Source: Paludibacteraceae bacterium
Lineage (GTDB): Bacteria; Bacteroidota; Bacteroidia; Bacteroidales; Paludibacteraceae
Assembly (NCBI GenBank): GCA_905235225.1
Contig: CAJOKE010000018.1
Span: 1-64,000, forward strand
Direction: 5' to 3'
DNA: 64,000 bases
This document shows, piece by piece, positions 1 to 10,419 of this stretch. Below the pieces are notes generated by a model. It ran no database searches and was not told the DNA's origin. It was given only the letters and a program-made list of their open reading frames with translations. A program made the position numbers and the translations under genes. The first letter of the stretch is position 1; each line of letters opens with the position of its first letter.

Positions 1-24
1 GGTATATACATTGCAAGGCCAAGA

Positions 25-68
25 GGTAAAATAAAGGTATAGTAAGGGTATAGCAACCCTATACGATA
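25..68 (+). repeat. 11-bp-period direct repeat array (about 4 units; may extend left of the window)
   Basis: Consecutive 11-mers GGTAAAATAAA GGTATAGTAAG GGTATAGCAAC CCTATACGATA, immediately followed by a terminator hairpin. Confidence 0.6.
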
Positions 69-99
69 AGCAAGTGGCTGAAAGGTCACTTGCTTTTTT
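68..99 (+). terminator. Intrinsic terminator
   Basis: Stem AAGCAAGTG/CACTTGCTT followed by a T-tract. Confidence 0.75.
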
Positions 100-145
100 G
101 TAGATATACATTTCTTGCTATATAGAATGAGACGAAAGTACCCTT

Positions 146-595
146 TTACAATTCATCCGAATCCAATAGAATTGTCACCGGTCCGTCATTGACAAAATCC
201 ACTTTCATGTCTGCCCCGAATTGTCCTGTTTCGACATGCAGATGATACGTATCACGGAGTATCCGGTTGAAATAGTCATATAGCGGTGACGCAATTTCAG
301 GTCGGGCTGCATGGATAAATGAGGGTCTGTTCCCTTTGCGGCAATCGGCATATAACGTAAACTGTGAAATGCTTAGAACCGCACCGTTTACCTCATTGAT
401 ACTTAGGTTCATTTTTCCTTCTGCGTCTTCAAAAACACGTAATTGTGCTACTTTTTTGGCTATAATATCGGCGTGTTGCAGCGTGTCTGATTCGCTCACA
501 CCTACCAATAAAAGGAAACCTTTATCTATTTTTCCTACCACTCTACCGTCTATCCGAACTTCGGCACGGCTGCATCGCTGAACAACAACACGCAT
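146..595 (-). CDS. dtd: D-aminoacyl-tRNA deacylase
   Basis: ORF from [34 protein letters not shown] and [11 protein letters not shown] motifs of the Dtd family. Start moved inside the longer ORF. Confidence 0.95.
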   Translation of the reverse strand: MRVVVQRCSRAEVRIDGRVVGKIDKGFLLLVGVSESDTLQHADIIAKKVAQLRVFEDAEGKMNLSINEVNGAVLSISQFTLYADCRKGNRPSFIHAARPEIASPLYDYFNRILRDTYHLHVETGQFGADMKVDFVNDGPVTILLDSDEL

Positions 596-768
596 AACTT
601 GATTTTTGGTGCAAAGGTAACATTTTTTTCCTGAATACACAAGATTAAGGAGAAAAATCACATAAAATCCGGTGACCTGAGCCTTATTGCACGAGTATAT
701 CCAAATTCAAAGATAAAAAATCATTGCTTTTTTTAGAAATGTTCCCTTCTTCGATTTCCACAGCCTAC

Positions 769-823
769 ATTATGATTTTATTAGGATATTATTAGGCTAT
801 TATTAGGTTATTATTAGGTTATT
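769..823 (-). repeat. 11-bp-period array, 5 units
   Basis: Minus strand reads AATAACCTAAT AATAACCTAAT AATAGCCTAAT AATATCCTAAT AAAATCATAAT. Near-identical inverted copy at 10517-10571. Confidence 0.9.
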
Positions 824-927
824 CCAAACATGTTGCCGTAGTAATTACCCAGCAGAGATAACAAAAAATGCCCTTAGTATTAAGCACCTTCTATACAACA
901 ATATGAAGTTTATCCTTTTATAACGCA

Positions 928-953
928 AGCAGGCGGGCAACTGCCCGCCTGCT
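928..953. terminator. Strong hairpin, probable terminator or 3' stem-loop
   Basis: Perfect 11-bp stem AGCAGGCGGGC/GCCCGCCTGCT with a 4-nt loop; poor U-tract on both sides. Confidence 0.5.
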
Positions 954-1035
954 CATTTTATACTTTGTACCTTGTGACTTTGTGCTTATTACTTAGTCCC
1001 TTGGTACTTTATTTACCTCTGCTCCTTGCGCACTG

Positions 1036-1605
1036 TTAAGAAAGGAAGCGGTGAAGACGATGGACAGGAAGTCCCATGACATTAAAATAGGAGCCGTGGA
1101 TGGATGTGACGCCGATATAGCCGATATACTCCTGAATGCCATATGCACCCGCTTTATCCAAAGGGCGATAGCGGGTCACATAATAATCAATCTCATCATC
1201 AGTCAGTTCGCGGAACGTGACATCGGTTACGTCCACCAATGACTGCATGACGGGCAACCCTGTACTTGCATCCAAGCGTGTGAATGTGACGCCGGTATAG
1301 ACCTGATGAGTATTGCCGGACAATAAGCGCAGCATCCGCCGCGCGTCATCCAAGTCTGCCGGTTTGCCCAACATAGTATCATGAAGCCAGACAATCGTAT
1401 CGGCAGTGAGCAGCAACTCATCAGGATGCAGCTGCGGGATATAAGCCTCAGCCTTCTCACGCGATATATATAAAGGAATATCCCCTGCCGCCAGATTAGA
1501 TGGATATGATTCTGCGGCATTGACTGAAACTACAGTAAAAGGAATATCCAAACCGGCAAGCAGTTCCCGCCGTCTGGGAGAAGCAGAAGCCAATAGAAGT
1601 TTCAT
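1036..1605 (-). CDS. maf: Maf-like nucleotide pyrophosphatase
   Basis: MKLLLASASPRRRELL N-terminal signature; overlaps the upstream gene stop. Confidence 0.95.
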   Translation of the reverse strand: MKLLLASASPRRRELLAGLDIPFTVVSVNAAESYPSNLAAGDIPLYISREKAEAYIPQLHPDELLLTADTIVWLHDTMLGKPADLDDARRMLRLLSGNTHQVYTGVTFTRLDASTGLPVMQSLVDVTDVTFRELTDDEIDYYVTRYRPLDKAGAYGIQEYIGYIGVTSIHGSYFNVMGLPVHRLHRFLS

Positions 1606-2576
1606 TATAGTTGTGCCGTGATGATAGACAATTGGTTTTGAACAACAAAGGCGAACATCGTGCCGAGGAACATGATAAACTTCATCAGCATTTGGGCATG
1701 CCTGTAATCCGAGACTATCCGCGCCGCCCAAAGCAGCCAAAGTTCACAAGCAAGCGGTATGAACAGCCCGAAGACGATATAGCGCGTGGTGAGTGTCCCC
1801 CACTGATGCGGGAAAGGCAGTAATGCAAAACCGAAATAGGCAATAAGCGCAGCAGTAAATACGATAAGGACCGTGAGGAAGACCTTGGTCCATGTCTCGC
1901 CGATAATTATGGGCATGGTGTGGCACTCCAATTCGCGGTCGCCGTTCTGGTCCTGCAAGTCTTTAATGACTTCTCTGATCCATGTAGTAAGAAAGGCAAA
2001 AAGCGCGAATCCGCCGGTCCACATATACAAGTCCCTCGCAACAGGAATATACGGCATAATGTCCGGATAGCGGACATAGAGCCAGGAGATGTTCGTTTGC
2101 GCGACCAGTAAAGGCGGCAGCGCGGAAGTCAGGGCAATAATGATATTGCCGAGTATGAACTGCCGCTTGTAGGATGATGAATAAAACCACAGCAGCCCCG
2201 GAACAAGCAGAAAGACGGATGCGATAATCCAACTCCGCACAATCCATGCAACCGACAAGCCGAGCAGCACTCCGGCAACCGCCAGAACGCGATAGAGTAT
2301 CATAGCCTGATCTTTAGTTACAGTCTGCGTGACGATGAGTTTGTCGGGGCGGTTGATACGGTCAATCTTGACATCAAAATAGTCATTGATGACATATCCG
2401 GCAGCAGCAGTGAGAATGACGGCTGCCATGAGCAGGCACAAGACCCACCATGGCAGCACTTCATAAAACCGAACGGCATTAAGAATAGGCACACAGACCC
2501 ACTTCTCCATCACCCAAACGAGGATAGCGAGAAAGAGCAGGTTCTGCCACCTTATTAAACGGAGATAGTTAACCAT
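1605..2576 (-). CDS. UbiA-family prenyltransferase (geranylgeranylglycerol-phosphate geranylgeranyltransferase-like)
   Basis: Multi-TM protein with NDYFDVKIDRINRPDK (NDxxDxxxDxxN) motif. Confidence 0.85.
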   Translation of the reverse strand: MVNYLRLIRWQNLLFLAILVWVMEKWVCVPILNAVRFYEVLPWWVLCLLMAAVILTAAAGYVINDYFDVKIDRINRPDKLIVTQTVTKDQAMILYRVLAVAGVLLGLSVAWIVRSWIIASVFLLVPGLLWFYSSSYKRQFILGNIIIALTSALPPLLVAQTNISWLYVRYPDIMPYIPVARDLYMWTGGFALFAFLTTWIREVIKDLQDQNGDRELECHTMPIIIGETWTKVFLTVLIVFTAALIAYFGFALLPFPHQWGTLTTRYIVFGLFIPLACELWLLWAARIVSDYRHAQMLMKFIMFLGTMFAFVVQNQLSIITAQL

Positions 2577-2582
2577 ATATTC

Positions 2583-4229
2583 TTATTTTGCCGTAGCCTC
2601 AATACGATAGACAGCTCCCGTCCATGCAGGCAAGGTGACCATAATCGGTTTGTCCGAACGGAAAGAGACAGGAATCTGTTTGCCGGAAATGAGTTCAGTC
2701 GCGGTAGCGGAATCGAGTTGCGGCTGGTCAAGATACCGGAAAGCGTCCTCGGGAATGTTGACCCTGATGTCGCATTGCTTGTCATCGAAATTGACAATCA
2801 CAAGCAATAATTCGCTATCGGCTTTGCGGATGAACGCATAATGTTCATGCCTGTCAAATCCGTCGCCTTGTGCATATTCCAAATCATACATCAGACCATC
2901 GGTTACGGCTTTATTGTCGCGCGCGATGGTTAAGAGCGTCTGGTAGAAATGCCGCAGCTCCTTCTGGGCGTCAGAGAGTTTTTTGCCGTCAAACTTGCCG
3001 TTATTCGCCCACGCCTGAATGGAGCGCAGTCCCCAGTAATCGAAGATGGAGGAGCGTCCGTCCATGCCGGAGAATCCCTCTGCATCCATACCCTTCTCAC
3101 CTAGTTCCTGTCCGGCATAAACCATAACAGGATTGCGTCCGAGCAGCGCGGCGACAGTCATAGCCGGTTCGGCAGCACGGCCGCTGCCACAGAAGAATCC
3201 ACTGGCAATACGCTGTTCATCGTGGTTTTCGAGGAAATACAGCATATGTTCGCGGATGTCATCCACTGCCTGCCAGTAGTGTGAGATACCTTCTGCAGCC
3301 CAGGACTTGGAAGTCACTCCGCGCAGGTAATCGTACATACCGACTTTGTCATAGAGGTAGTCAAATCCCGCTCCGATGAAATCACGGTAGAGCAAAGGAT
3401 TATAGACCTCACCGATAAACTTGAGGTCAGGGTGTGACTTCTTGGTTTGCGGAATAACCCATCTCCAGAACTCTATAGGTACCATTTCCGCCATATCGAC
3501 CCTAAAGGCATCAATGCCCTTCGCCGCCCAGAAAGCGAGTATAGCCTGCATGCACTCCCATGTAGAAGGTATGGGGTTGAACTGTTTTTCGCCACCGCCT
3601 TGGTAGAATACACCGTAGTTGAGTTTGACGGTTTCGTACCAGTCGTTATGTCCCGGGTGCGCGGTAAAACAGTCATTACCGGTAACCTTGGCAGGGAACT
3701 CGTTGTAATCGCCGATGGGGAAAGACGGTTCGAACTTCTCGCCCGGAAGATAATAGAAGTTATTGAGTGGCGAGAACGCCCATTCGGGATTATCCCCCTC
3801 GCCCAAGTCCTTTACGCCTTCGGGCTTGCACACAGACTTGTATTCGCGTGCGACATGGTTGGGGACGAAGTCGATGATGACTTTGAGTCCCTGCCTGTGT
3901 GTGCGTTTGACCAGAGCCTCAAACTCCGCCATCCGTTTATCAGGGTCGGTAGCCAAGTCGGGGTCAACATCATAGTAGTCCGTAATGGCGTAGGGGCTTC
4001 CGGCTTTTCCTTTCGTGATAGCGGGTGTGTTGTATTGCGCAGAAGCATGGCGTATAACGCCGGTGTACCAGACATGGGTAACCCCGAGGTTCTGAATCGC
4101 CTTCAGTGCTTTTGGTGTGATGGCGTCAAACGTACCGCAGCCGTTTTCCGCCATCGAACCATTCGGTTTCCGCGTTTCGTTGTAATTGGTGAACGTTCGC
4201 GGAAAAAGTTGATATATTATCGGTTTCAT
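2583..4229 (-). CDS. GH13 alpha-amylase family glycoside hydrolase
   Basis: VIIDFVPNHV, GIDAFRVDMAEMVP, FIGEVYNP and FLENHDEQR catalytic motifs; no obvious signal peptide. Confidence 0.9.
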   Translation of the reverse strand: MKPIIYQLFPRTFTNYNETRKPNGSMAENGCGTFDAITPKALKAIQNLGVTHVWYTGVIRHASAQYNTPAITKGKAGSPYAITDYYDVDPDLATDPDKRMAEFEALVKRTHRQGLKVIIDFVPNHVAREYKSVCKPEGVKDLGEGDNPEWAFSPLNNFYYLPGEKFEPSFPIGDYNEFPAKVTGNDCFTAHPGHNDWYETVKLNYGVFYQGGGEKQFNPIPSTWECMQAILAFWAAKGIDAFRVDMAEMVPIEFWRWVIPQTKKSHPDLKFIGEVYNPLLYRDFIGAGFDYLYDKVGMYDYLRGVTSKSWAAEGISHYWQAVDDIREHMLYFLENHDEQRIASGFFCGSGRAAEPAMTVAALLGRNPVMVYAGQELGEKGMDAEGFSGMDGRSSIFDYWGLRSIQAWANNGKFDGKKLSDAQKELRHFYQTLLTIARDNKAVTDGLMYDLEYAQGDGFDRHEHYAFIRKADSELLLVIVNFDDKQCDIRVNIPEDAFRYLDQPQLDSATATELISGKQIPVSFRSDKPIMVTLPAWTGAVYRIEATAK

Positions 4230-5419
4230 TGAATGAGTGCTAACGTATCGCGTGCTATCATTAGTTCTTCGTCAGTGGGGATAACAACCACTTTGACTTT
4301 GCTATCGGGTGTAGAGATTACTATCTCTTCTCCACGGGTATGGGCATTGACTTCTTCGTCAATCTTGATACCCATCCAACCCATACCTTTGAGTGCATCC
4401 GAGCGGACACCCGCCTGGTTCTCTCCGACACCGGCGGTGAAGACAATGATGTCCAGTCCGTTCATGGCAGCGGCATAGGCACCGATGTATTTTTTGATAC
4501 GATAGTTATACATATCAAGTCCCAATTGTGCTTGTCTGTTCCCTTCGGCACAAGCCGCCTCAATCTCCCTCATATCGGAAGATATGCCGGTTACGCCCGC
4601 CATACCGCACTTTTTATTGAGGAATTCGGACATCTGGTCAGGATCGAGGTTGAGTTTCTTCTGGAGATACGTGATAGCACCGCCGTCAATATCGCCGGAA
4701 CGGGTACCCATCATCAGTCCTTCCAGCGGCGTAAGTCCCATTGTGGTGTCAATACATTTACCACGTTTGATAGCAGCGATAGAAGCACCGTTACCGATAT
4801 GGCATGAAATGATTTTGACCTTGTTGATGTCCACATTGAGGAACTCGCAAACGCGCTGGCTTACATAGCGGTGGCTGGTACCGTGGAATCCATAGCGGCG
4901 TACGCCATAGCGGTCATACATCTCATGGGGAATGGCATACATATAGGCATATGCAGGCATAGTCTGGTGGAAGGCGGTATCAAAGACGCCGACTTGCGGC
5001 AATCCGGGCATGAGTTCCTGCACGGCGCGAATACCCTTCAGGTTAGCGGGGTTATGGAGCGGAGCGAGATCGCTGACTGCCTCGAAAGCGCGGATAACGC
5101 GGCTGTTGATGACCACTGATTCGGTGAATTTCTCTCCGCCATGGACCATACGGTGTCCGACGGCGTCAATCTCACTAAGGGATTTGATAACCCCTTGTTC
5201 GGGATCTGTAAGGAGGCTGAAGATGAACTTCACCCCTTCGGTATGTTCGGGGATGTCGTGCATTACGTTGCGTTTCTCCCCGGGATATTTGATTTTAACA
5301 AACGAACCTTCCATGCCGACACGTTCGGCACCACCGGCAGCAAGAAGGGATTGGTCACTCATGTCATACAGCGCGTACTTGATTGAAGACGAGCCGCAAT
5401 TCAAAACTAAGATTTTCAT
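4226..5419 (-). CDS. ackA: Acetate kinase
   Basis: MKILVLNCGSSSIKYALYDM, YGFHGTSHRYVS, HIGNGASIAAI; ATGA overlap with the GH13 gene. Confidence 0.98.
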   Translation of the reverse strand: MKILVLNCGSSSIKYALYDMSDQSLLAAGGAERVGMEGSFVKIKYPGEKRNVMHDIPEHTEGVKFIFSLLTDPEQGVIKSLSEIDAVGHRMVHGGEKFTESVVINSRVIRAFEAVSDLAPLHNPANLKGIRAVQELMPGLPQVGVFDTAFHQTMPAYAYMYAIPHEMYDRYGVRRYGFHGTSHRYVSQRVCEFLNVDINKVKIISCHIGNGASIAAIKRGKCIDTTMGLTPLEGLMMGTRSGDIDGGAITYLQKKLNLDPDQMSEFLNKKCGMAGVTGISSDMREIEAACAEGNRQAQLGLDMYNYRIKKYIGAYAAAMNGLDIIVFTAGVGENQAGVRSDALKGMGWMGIKIDEEVNAHTRGEEIVISTPDSKVKVVVIPTDEELMIARDTLALIQ

Positions 5420-5428
5420 GATAATTTA

Positions 5429-5470
5429 TATTAGATTAGTCCATATTCATATTAGATTAGTCCATATTAT
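5429..5470. repeat. Two-copy 21-bp tandem duplication spanning the stop codon of the 1630-aa ORF
   Basis: tattagattagtccatattca / tattagattagtccatattat. Confidence 0.85.
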
Positions 5471-8400
5471 TCCAACAGCAGTCCGGCAGCGTTATAGATT
5501 TTACCATCGCGGCGGATGTACAAGTTACCATTATAAAGGAACTTGGTAGCTTGTTGAACGCCATTGATATTATCCACATCTTCGGATTCCTTAACGAAGT
5601 AAGCGGTTACCTTATGGTTCTTATTCATTTTAACGACATAGGTAGCGTCATTCACTTCATTTGCTCCGTCCTCATAGTGGGAGAACTTATATCCGGTAGC
5701 CGGTTGTGCAGTGAGGGTAATGGATTTACCTTCCTGTACGGTTTTCTTATAGGAATCACGTTCTACACCGTCAAAGAGAACGATACCTTTACCTTCGGGT
5801 TCAACGGTAACGGTCAGTGTGAAGGATTCGAGTTCGGCGAATGTAGCCTTGAGCGTAATATCTTCAGTGATGACGATGTCCCGCTCGGCATCGGTATTGT
5901 CGTCCGACCATTTAACGAACTTGTAGTCCTCATCGGGTGTAGCGATGATGTGTATAACCGATCCGCCTTTATAGTTACCGTTCACGGATGTATTCACTTT
6001 ACCACCGGCACCTGCTGAAATGGTGACTTTATACTCTATAGCAGATAAGAATCGCGCCTCCAAAGTGGTATTCTCTGTGATGGTGATGGTACGAGTAGCG
6101 TTTTTGTCTCCATCAGACCATTCGTTGAATGTCCATCCGGCGTCAGGTGTGGCGATGATTGTTACTTTCGCACCCTCTTTATACGAGCCGTTGACCACAT
6201 CATTTACGGAACCGCCGACAGCAGCCGAGATAGTGAGATTATAGGTCGGTTTGGGAGTCGGGTCATCCGATATGCTGACAGCAAACTGTTCGCCATAATT
6301 ATACTCGGAAATAAAGAACGGAGCGTCTTCCATAGTCGCAACAACACTCCAAGCATACAGCCCGGATTCTTCGAAGGTAAAGCTATCCGAGAAGTGACCG
6401 TCAGTCGAAACGGCATCACCTTCGTAAACTAAATAGCCTATATAGTTAAATATTATATAATGGCATTTACGTACCTCAGGTATTGTTTCCCAATAGAATG
6501 TAACGACATCATCATTGACAACGTGTGACAGATTATAGGGTTGATAGTCCTTGCCGGTAATATAGAAAAGATTACCATCTGCCGAGCCAAGGAACTCATC
6601 TGCGGCATTGTAAGCACTCACATTCCAATTATATTCACCGGTCATATATAACTTAACCATATCGGTCAACTCGGTCAAATGTTCAGAGCTGTAGCGTATA
6701 GTCCCGTACATAGTATCCCACGTTCTAATGACATAGTATGCGACATCGGAACTTGCGGGAGCGTCCCATGTGAAGGTAACCGTTTGTTTATCAGAACCAA
6801 CCAAAGCCTTCAAGTTAGCCGGCAAGTTAGTGTTTGCAGTGATGTTAACATCGCCCTCATAAGGAGCAGCCACTTGATAGCCATTGTAGAACGGGATAAT
6901 CCGATAGTCGTAAGTTACATCAGCGGTAGTATTCCACGTTACGTTGACCGTATTGACATTATTATATGTCCAACCACCCAAATAGGAATAGGAGTCCGTC
7001 GTTCCGTGCAAACGGTAGTAGAACGTATAGTACGTTGCATAGTCTTTAGCCGTGACGGTAAATACCGTTCTTCCGGGATTATCATTGACAACATCAACAT
7101 TTGTGATACGGAAATCGTGGTCAACGGCAGTGCAATCGTCCGATACCAATTGCCATTGTGAAGCATAATTGTCTTTCCACAACATTTCGAAGCAGACGTT
7201 GTTGCTTGTGATATAATAGGAGTCACCGGTTTGCTCATACGGGGCTTCCCATGCACCTTTATTCTGCACGAGTACCATAGCGGACGGACCGGGGATATTG
7301 ACCGTTGCCTCATACCAGTTACCGCCAGCGGCTGTGGCTTTTACCCATTGTCCTGCTTTATCAGGTTCCCAGTACCAGAACCATACTCCGGCGGAAATAT
7401 CCATGTTATTGTCTGAAGGTATCAGTACCCGAATTTTCACATCACCCAGGGGATTGAGGTCAGTAACATTGAAAGCATATTCAGCATTTCCCACATAGTC
7501 ATGGTAAGTGTCCCACGCCCTTAATAAAGCTGAATATTCTCCATTGCCGGGCAAAACGGTAAATGTTACATTGTGCTTACCATCCTCGGCTGGGGTTACT
7601 TGCGGATAAATCACTTTATTATCCACATAACTACCATTATAGTACAAGTATATCTCATAATTGAAGATTCCATCCTTTGCGTCCCAAGAGAAGGTGATTG
7701 ATTTATCAGGATTCTCTACGCCTGTAAGTCCAGACGGGGAAAGCGGATTAGCCGGCATGGTGAATGGTGTATTGACATTGAAGGATTGGCAAGCCAAATT
7801 GAAATTATCATCATATGAGTCAACTACCCAATGGTCAATGAGAACCGCGGTGGATGTTGTGGATTTATAGACATAGGATATAGTAGATGTTTCAGACTCA
7901 TCAGGCAAGATTGAAAATTCAGTATATATATCAGAGGAGCCGTCCTTGTATAGGAAAACACGATAGTATTTAGCCTTGTCGCTAACAGTCAGGTTGAAGG
8001 TAACGGAACCTTTCGCAGCGTCGGGTGTAGCGACACCTGCTGTCGGAACGATATTATGGTCGGTAACATCCTTATCCGTTAGTGTGAGTTGGTATTCCGA
8101 GCCATTAAGATGAACTCTGTAGTACGCTTTGGAGTTAGCGATGGTAATTGCATATGTAGCAGCGGCACCTTCCCATCCATCATTGCAGACATCTTTGTCA
8201 GCGACTCTGACAGAATATGAAGGTGATGTGACGTTGAATGAAGCGGAATACCATTTTCCGTTTGTGTTAGTTGCCTGTACGCAAGTTTCCGGCTGCGAAG
8301 GCGAAGACCATACGAACCAGACTCCGTTGGAAGCATCAAAGCAGCCGTCAGAAGGAACGAGTAGATTAAATTCAACCGATTCAAGGTTAGTGAGAACCGC

Positions 8401-10359
8401 ATCGAACGAGCTATATGCAGTCGCACGCCAATCACCGTTAGCGTCATATGCTTGAATATAGTATTGCGCTGTTCCAGAAGCAGTCAAGGGAGATGTGGTA
8501 AGTTGGAACTTGTCTCCGTCAACAGGGATTTCTGAAGCCAATCCGGAGTAATAGAGGACATAGTTATAATTATAGTCATAACAATAAACTAAATAGCGCG
8601 CTACGTTTTCATTGACATCCCAACTGAGAGTATATGAATTATCTCCAACAGATGTTGCGGTGTGATTAGTCGGGATATAAGGATTTGCAGGAACAGTGAA
8701 GCCAGGGAAAGATATTTCTTTACCCACATAATAATAATCAGCATCGATCGGGCGAATTGTCCAGTGGTCAATGGTTAAATCTGCCGCGTTGGTAAAGCGG
8801 ATATTACAGAGCAGTTTGTCTTCCACCGTATAACTATCATATACATCCGTTTCCGTTGAAAAGAGCTGAATCCGATAGCGGGGAGCCTGATCCTTCACAG
8901 TCCACGAGACATTCACTTCGCCGGGGGATGGAACGGCAGTAGCCGTAACGGCATTATAGTCGTGGTCAGGAGCATTGCAGTCAGTTTCTTTACTACTATA
9001 CCAATGTGCTTCATTATCGCCAGACGAATAATAAAAATAATAATGGTAAGTAGCCTCAACACATATATTAGTATTACGAGTATTGTCATACGGACAACTA
9101 ACATAATACTGTACTTTTCCAATAAGCGGTGACGCAATTTGAAGATTTTGTATTCTCACAAAGGGAACATTAAACTCGGCTTTCCACCACCGCGAAGTGG
9201 TACTTTCGCGAGTCATGGTCTCCGTATGCGGGTTGTCATCCGGATCCGTCCAAGTCAATTCAAATCCTTGTGAGACATCAATTTCAGAGTCAGACGGGAT
9301 GAGGTATCGTACAGTAACATCCCCGAGATTCGGTAGAACGACATCCGCATTAACAGCAGAACCAATCATAAGCATTTGTCCCTCTGCATTACACGGTGAA
9401 ACGCGGAAAATAAACGTTCCTTCCAGACCTTGCTCGGAGAAGTCGATGGTAACGGTACGGTTCGAATTATCGGTATAGCCAGTTTTCCAAAGATTGTTGG
9501 AAACGTCAAAAACCTCCCAGAGATAATAAGCGACGGACGAATTCTCATCCCATGTGAAATCAAATACAGCATTCCCTTTATCGATTGCCTTGACATTCAT
9601 AATTTCATAAGGCAGTGATTCGGTACTACAGGGATTGGCGGTAACGGTATAAGAGAAATCCGTAGCAAAGTCCGTACCTCTTTCGTGATTATAAAGGATC
9701 AACCCGTTTTTGGCGGACAGAATAAATCCGACCTCATCCGGATAGCTGCCGGCTTTCCAAGTAAGTACAGGTTGTCCACCAAGGTAGGGGACATCCGCAG
9801 TACCTGCCTTTCCGGTAGTGAGCGTATAAGCGAACGTGTGATCGTTTTCAGTAATGAAAAGCGTGCCGCCGTTCCATCCGTCCCCGAAGTAGTCAGTCAT
9901 AGACAGGGAGTAATTACACAGCGGAGTACATTCCACGACAGGGATATAGATATCGCCATTTGCCGCGGTTTTACCTTCCAAGGAGGAACTTCCTTCACCG
10001 TTATGGAAAACCATGACGATGTTTGTTACATCTTCGGTAAGGGGGCAATTGAAATAATCATACATATTATCAATTGTAAGTTGCCACAGGTCACCGGCTT
10101 TGGTCCACTGCGGCTGTGTTTTTGTCCCCCAATTAGGTTCTTTGATATATGCCCAATCGGCAAGCGATGTACACAAGGCGATATGGGAATAACATTCGGT
10201 AGCAGCAACCATGCCGCCATTACCCTGTGTCGGGTCAAAGGTCAGAACAATCTGGCCGGTGTATCCTTTCTCCAAGGGAGTAGGAGAGACCGTTACTTGG
10301 GCAAAGATGCCGGACAAAGCCATTGTCAGCACCAGAAAAGAAGCAAGAAGTTTTTTCAT
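5467..10359 (-). CDS. Very large secreted modular protein (FN3-like and repeated beta-modules, InlB/Listeria-type bacterial repeats, sorting-like C-terminus)
   Basis: Signal peptide MKKLLASFLVLTMALSGIFAQ; three LIPSD...D.S.G..F.W...WY.A..NV modules; tandem ISAxxGGxVNxxVNGxYxxGxxVxIIATPD modules; ends FLYNGNLYIRRDGKIYNAAGLLLE. Confidence 0.85.
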   Translation of the reverse strand: MKKLLASFLVLTMALSGIFAQVTVSPTPLEKGYTGQIVLTFDPTQGNGGMVAATECYSHIALCTSLADWAYIKEPNWGTKTQPQWTKAGDLWQLTIDNMYDYFNCPLTEDVTNIVMVFHNGEGSSSLEGKTAANGDIYIPVVECTPLCNYSLSMTDYFGDGWNGGTLFITENDHTFAYTLTTGKAGTADVPYLGGQPVLTWKAGSYPDEVGFILSAKNGLILYNHERGTDFATDFSYTVTANPCSTESLPYEIMNVKAIDKGNAVFDFTWDENSSVAYYLWEVFDVSNNLWKTGYTDNSNRTVTIDFSEQGLEGTFIFRVSPCNAEGQMLMIGSAVNADVVLPNLGDVTVRYLIPSDSEIDVSQGFELTWTDPDDNPHTETMTRESTTSRWWKAEFNVPFVRIQNLQIASPLIGKVQYYVSCPYDNTRNTNICVEATYHYYFYYSSGDNEAHWYSSKETDCNAPDHDYNAVTATAVPSPGEVNVSWTVKDQAPRYRIQLFSTETDVYDSYTVEDKLLCNIRFTNAADLTIDHWTIRPIDADYYYVGKEISFPGFTVPANPYIPTNHTATSVGDNSYTLSWDVNENVARYLVYCYDYNYNYVLYYSGLASEIPVDGDKFQLTTSPLTASGTAQYYIQAYDANGDWRATAYSSFDAVLTNLESVEFNLLVPSDGCFDASNGVWFVWSSPSQPETCVQATNTNGKWYSASFNVTSPSYSVRVADKDVCNDGWEGAAATYAITIANSKAYYRVHLNGSEYQLTLTDKDVTDHNIVPTAGVATPDAAKGSVTFNLTVSDKAKYYRVFLYKDGSSDIYTEFSILPDESETSTISYVYKSTTSTAVLIDHWVVDSYDDNFNLACQSFNVNTPFTMPANPLSPSGLTGVENPDKSITFSWDAKDGIFNYEIYLYYNGSYVDNKVIYPQVTPAEDGKHNVTFTVLPGNGEYSALLRAWDTYHDYVGNAEYAFNVTDLNPLGDVKIRVLIPSDNNMDISAGVWFWYWEPDKAGQWVKATAAGGNWYEATVNIPGPSAMVLVQNKGAWEAPYEQTGDSYYITSNNVCFEMLWKDNYASQWQLVSDDCTAVDHDFRITNVDVVNDNPGRTVFTVTAKDYATYYTFYYRLHGTTDSYSYLGGWTYNNVNTVNVTWNTTADVTYDYRIIPFYNGYQVAAPYEGDVNITANTNLPANLKALVGSDKQTVTFTWDAPASSDVAYYVIRTWDTMYGTIRYSSEHLTELTDMVKLYMTGEYNWNVSAYNAADEFLGSADGNLFYITGKDYQPYNLSHVVNDDVVTFYWETIPEVRKCHYIIFNYIGYLVYEGDAVSTDGHFSDSFTFEESGLYAWSVVATMEDAPFFISEYNYGEQFAVSISDDPTPKPTYNLTISAAVGGSVNDVVNGSYKEGAKVTIIATPDAGWTFNEWSDGDKNATRTITITENTTLEARFLSAIEYKVTISAGAGGKVNTSVNGNYKGGSVIHIIATPDEDYKFVKWSDDNTDAERDIVITEDITLKATFAELESFTLTVTVEPEGKGIVLFDGVERDSYKKTVQEGKSITLTAQPATGYKFSHYEDGANEVNDATYVVKMNKNHKVTAYFVKESEDVDNINGVQQATKFLYNGNLYIRRDGKIYNAAGLLLE

Positions 10360-10419
10360 AATTTTGTGTTTTATTAAAGTTAATTATTTGTCATAACGGG
10401 TATTTATCGAACCGCGGCA

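Noticed and set aside
3447-4232. 261-aa plus-strand ORF antisense to the GH13 gene
   Set aside because: Shadow ORF opposite a well-supported coding sequence with no recognisable domain.
9685-10377. 230-aa plus-strand ORF antisense to the giant secreted-protein gene
   Set aside because: Antisense shadow of a gene with a signal peptide and clear repeats on the other strand.
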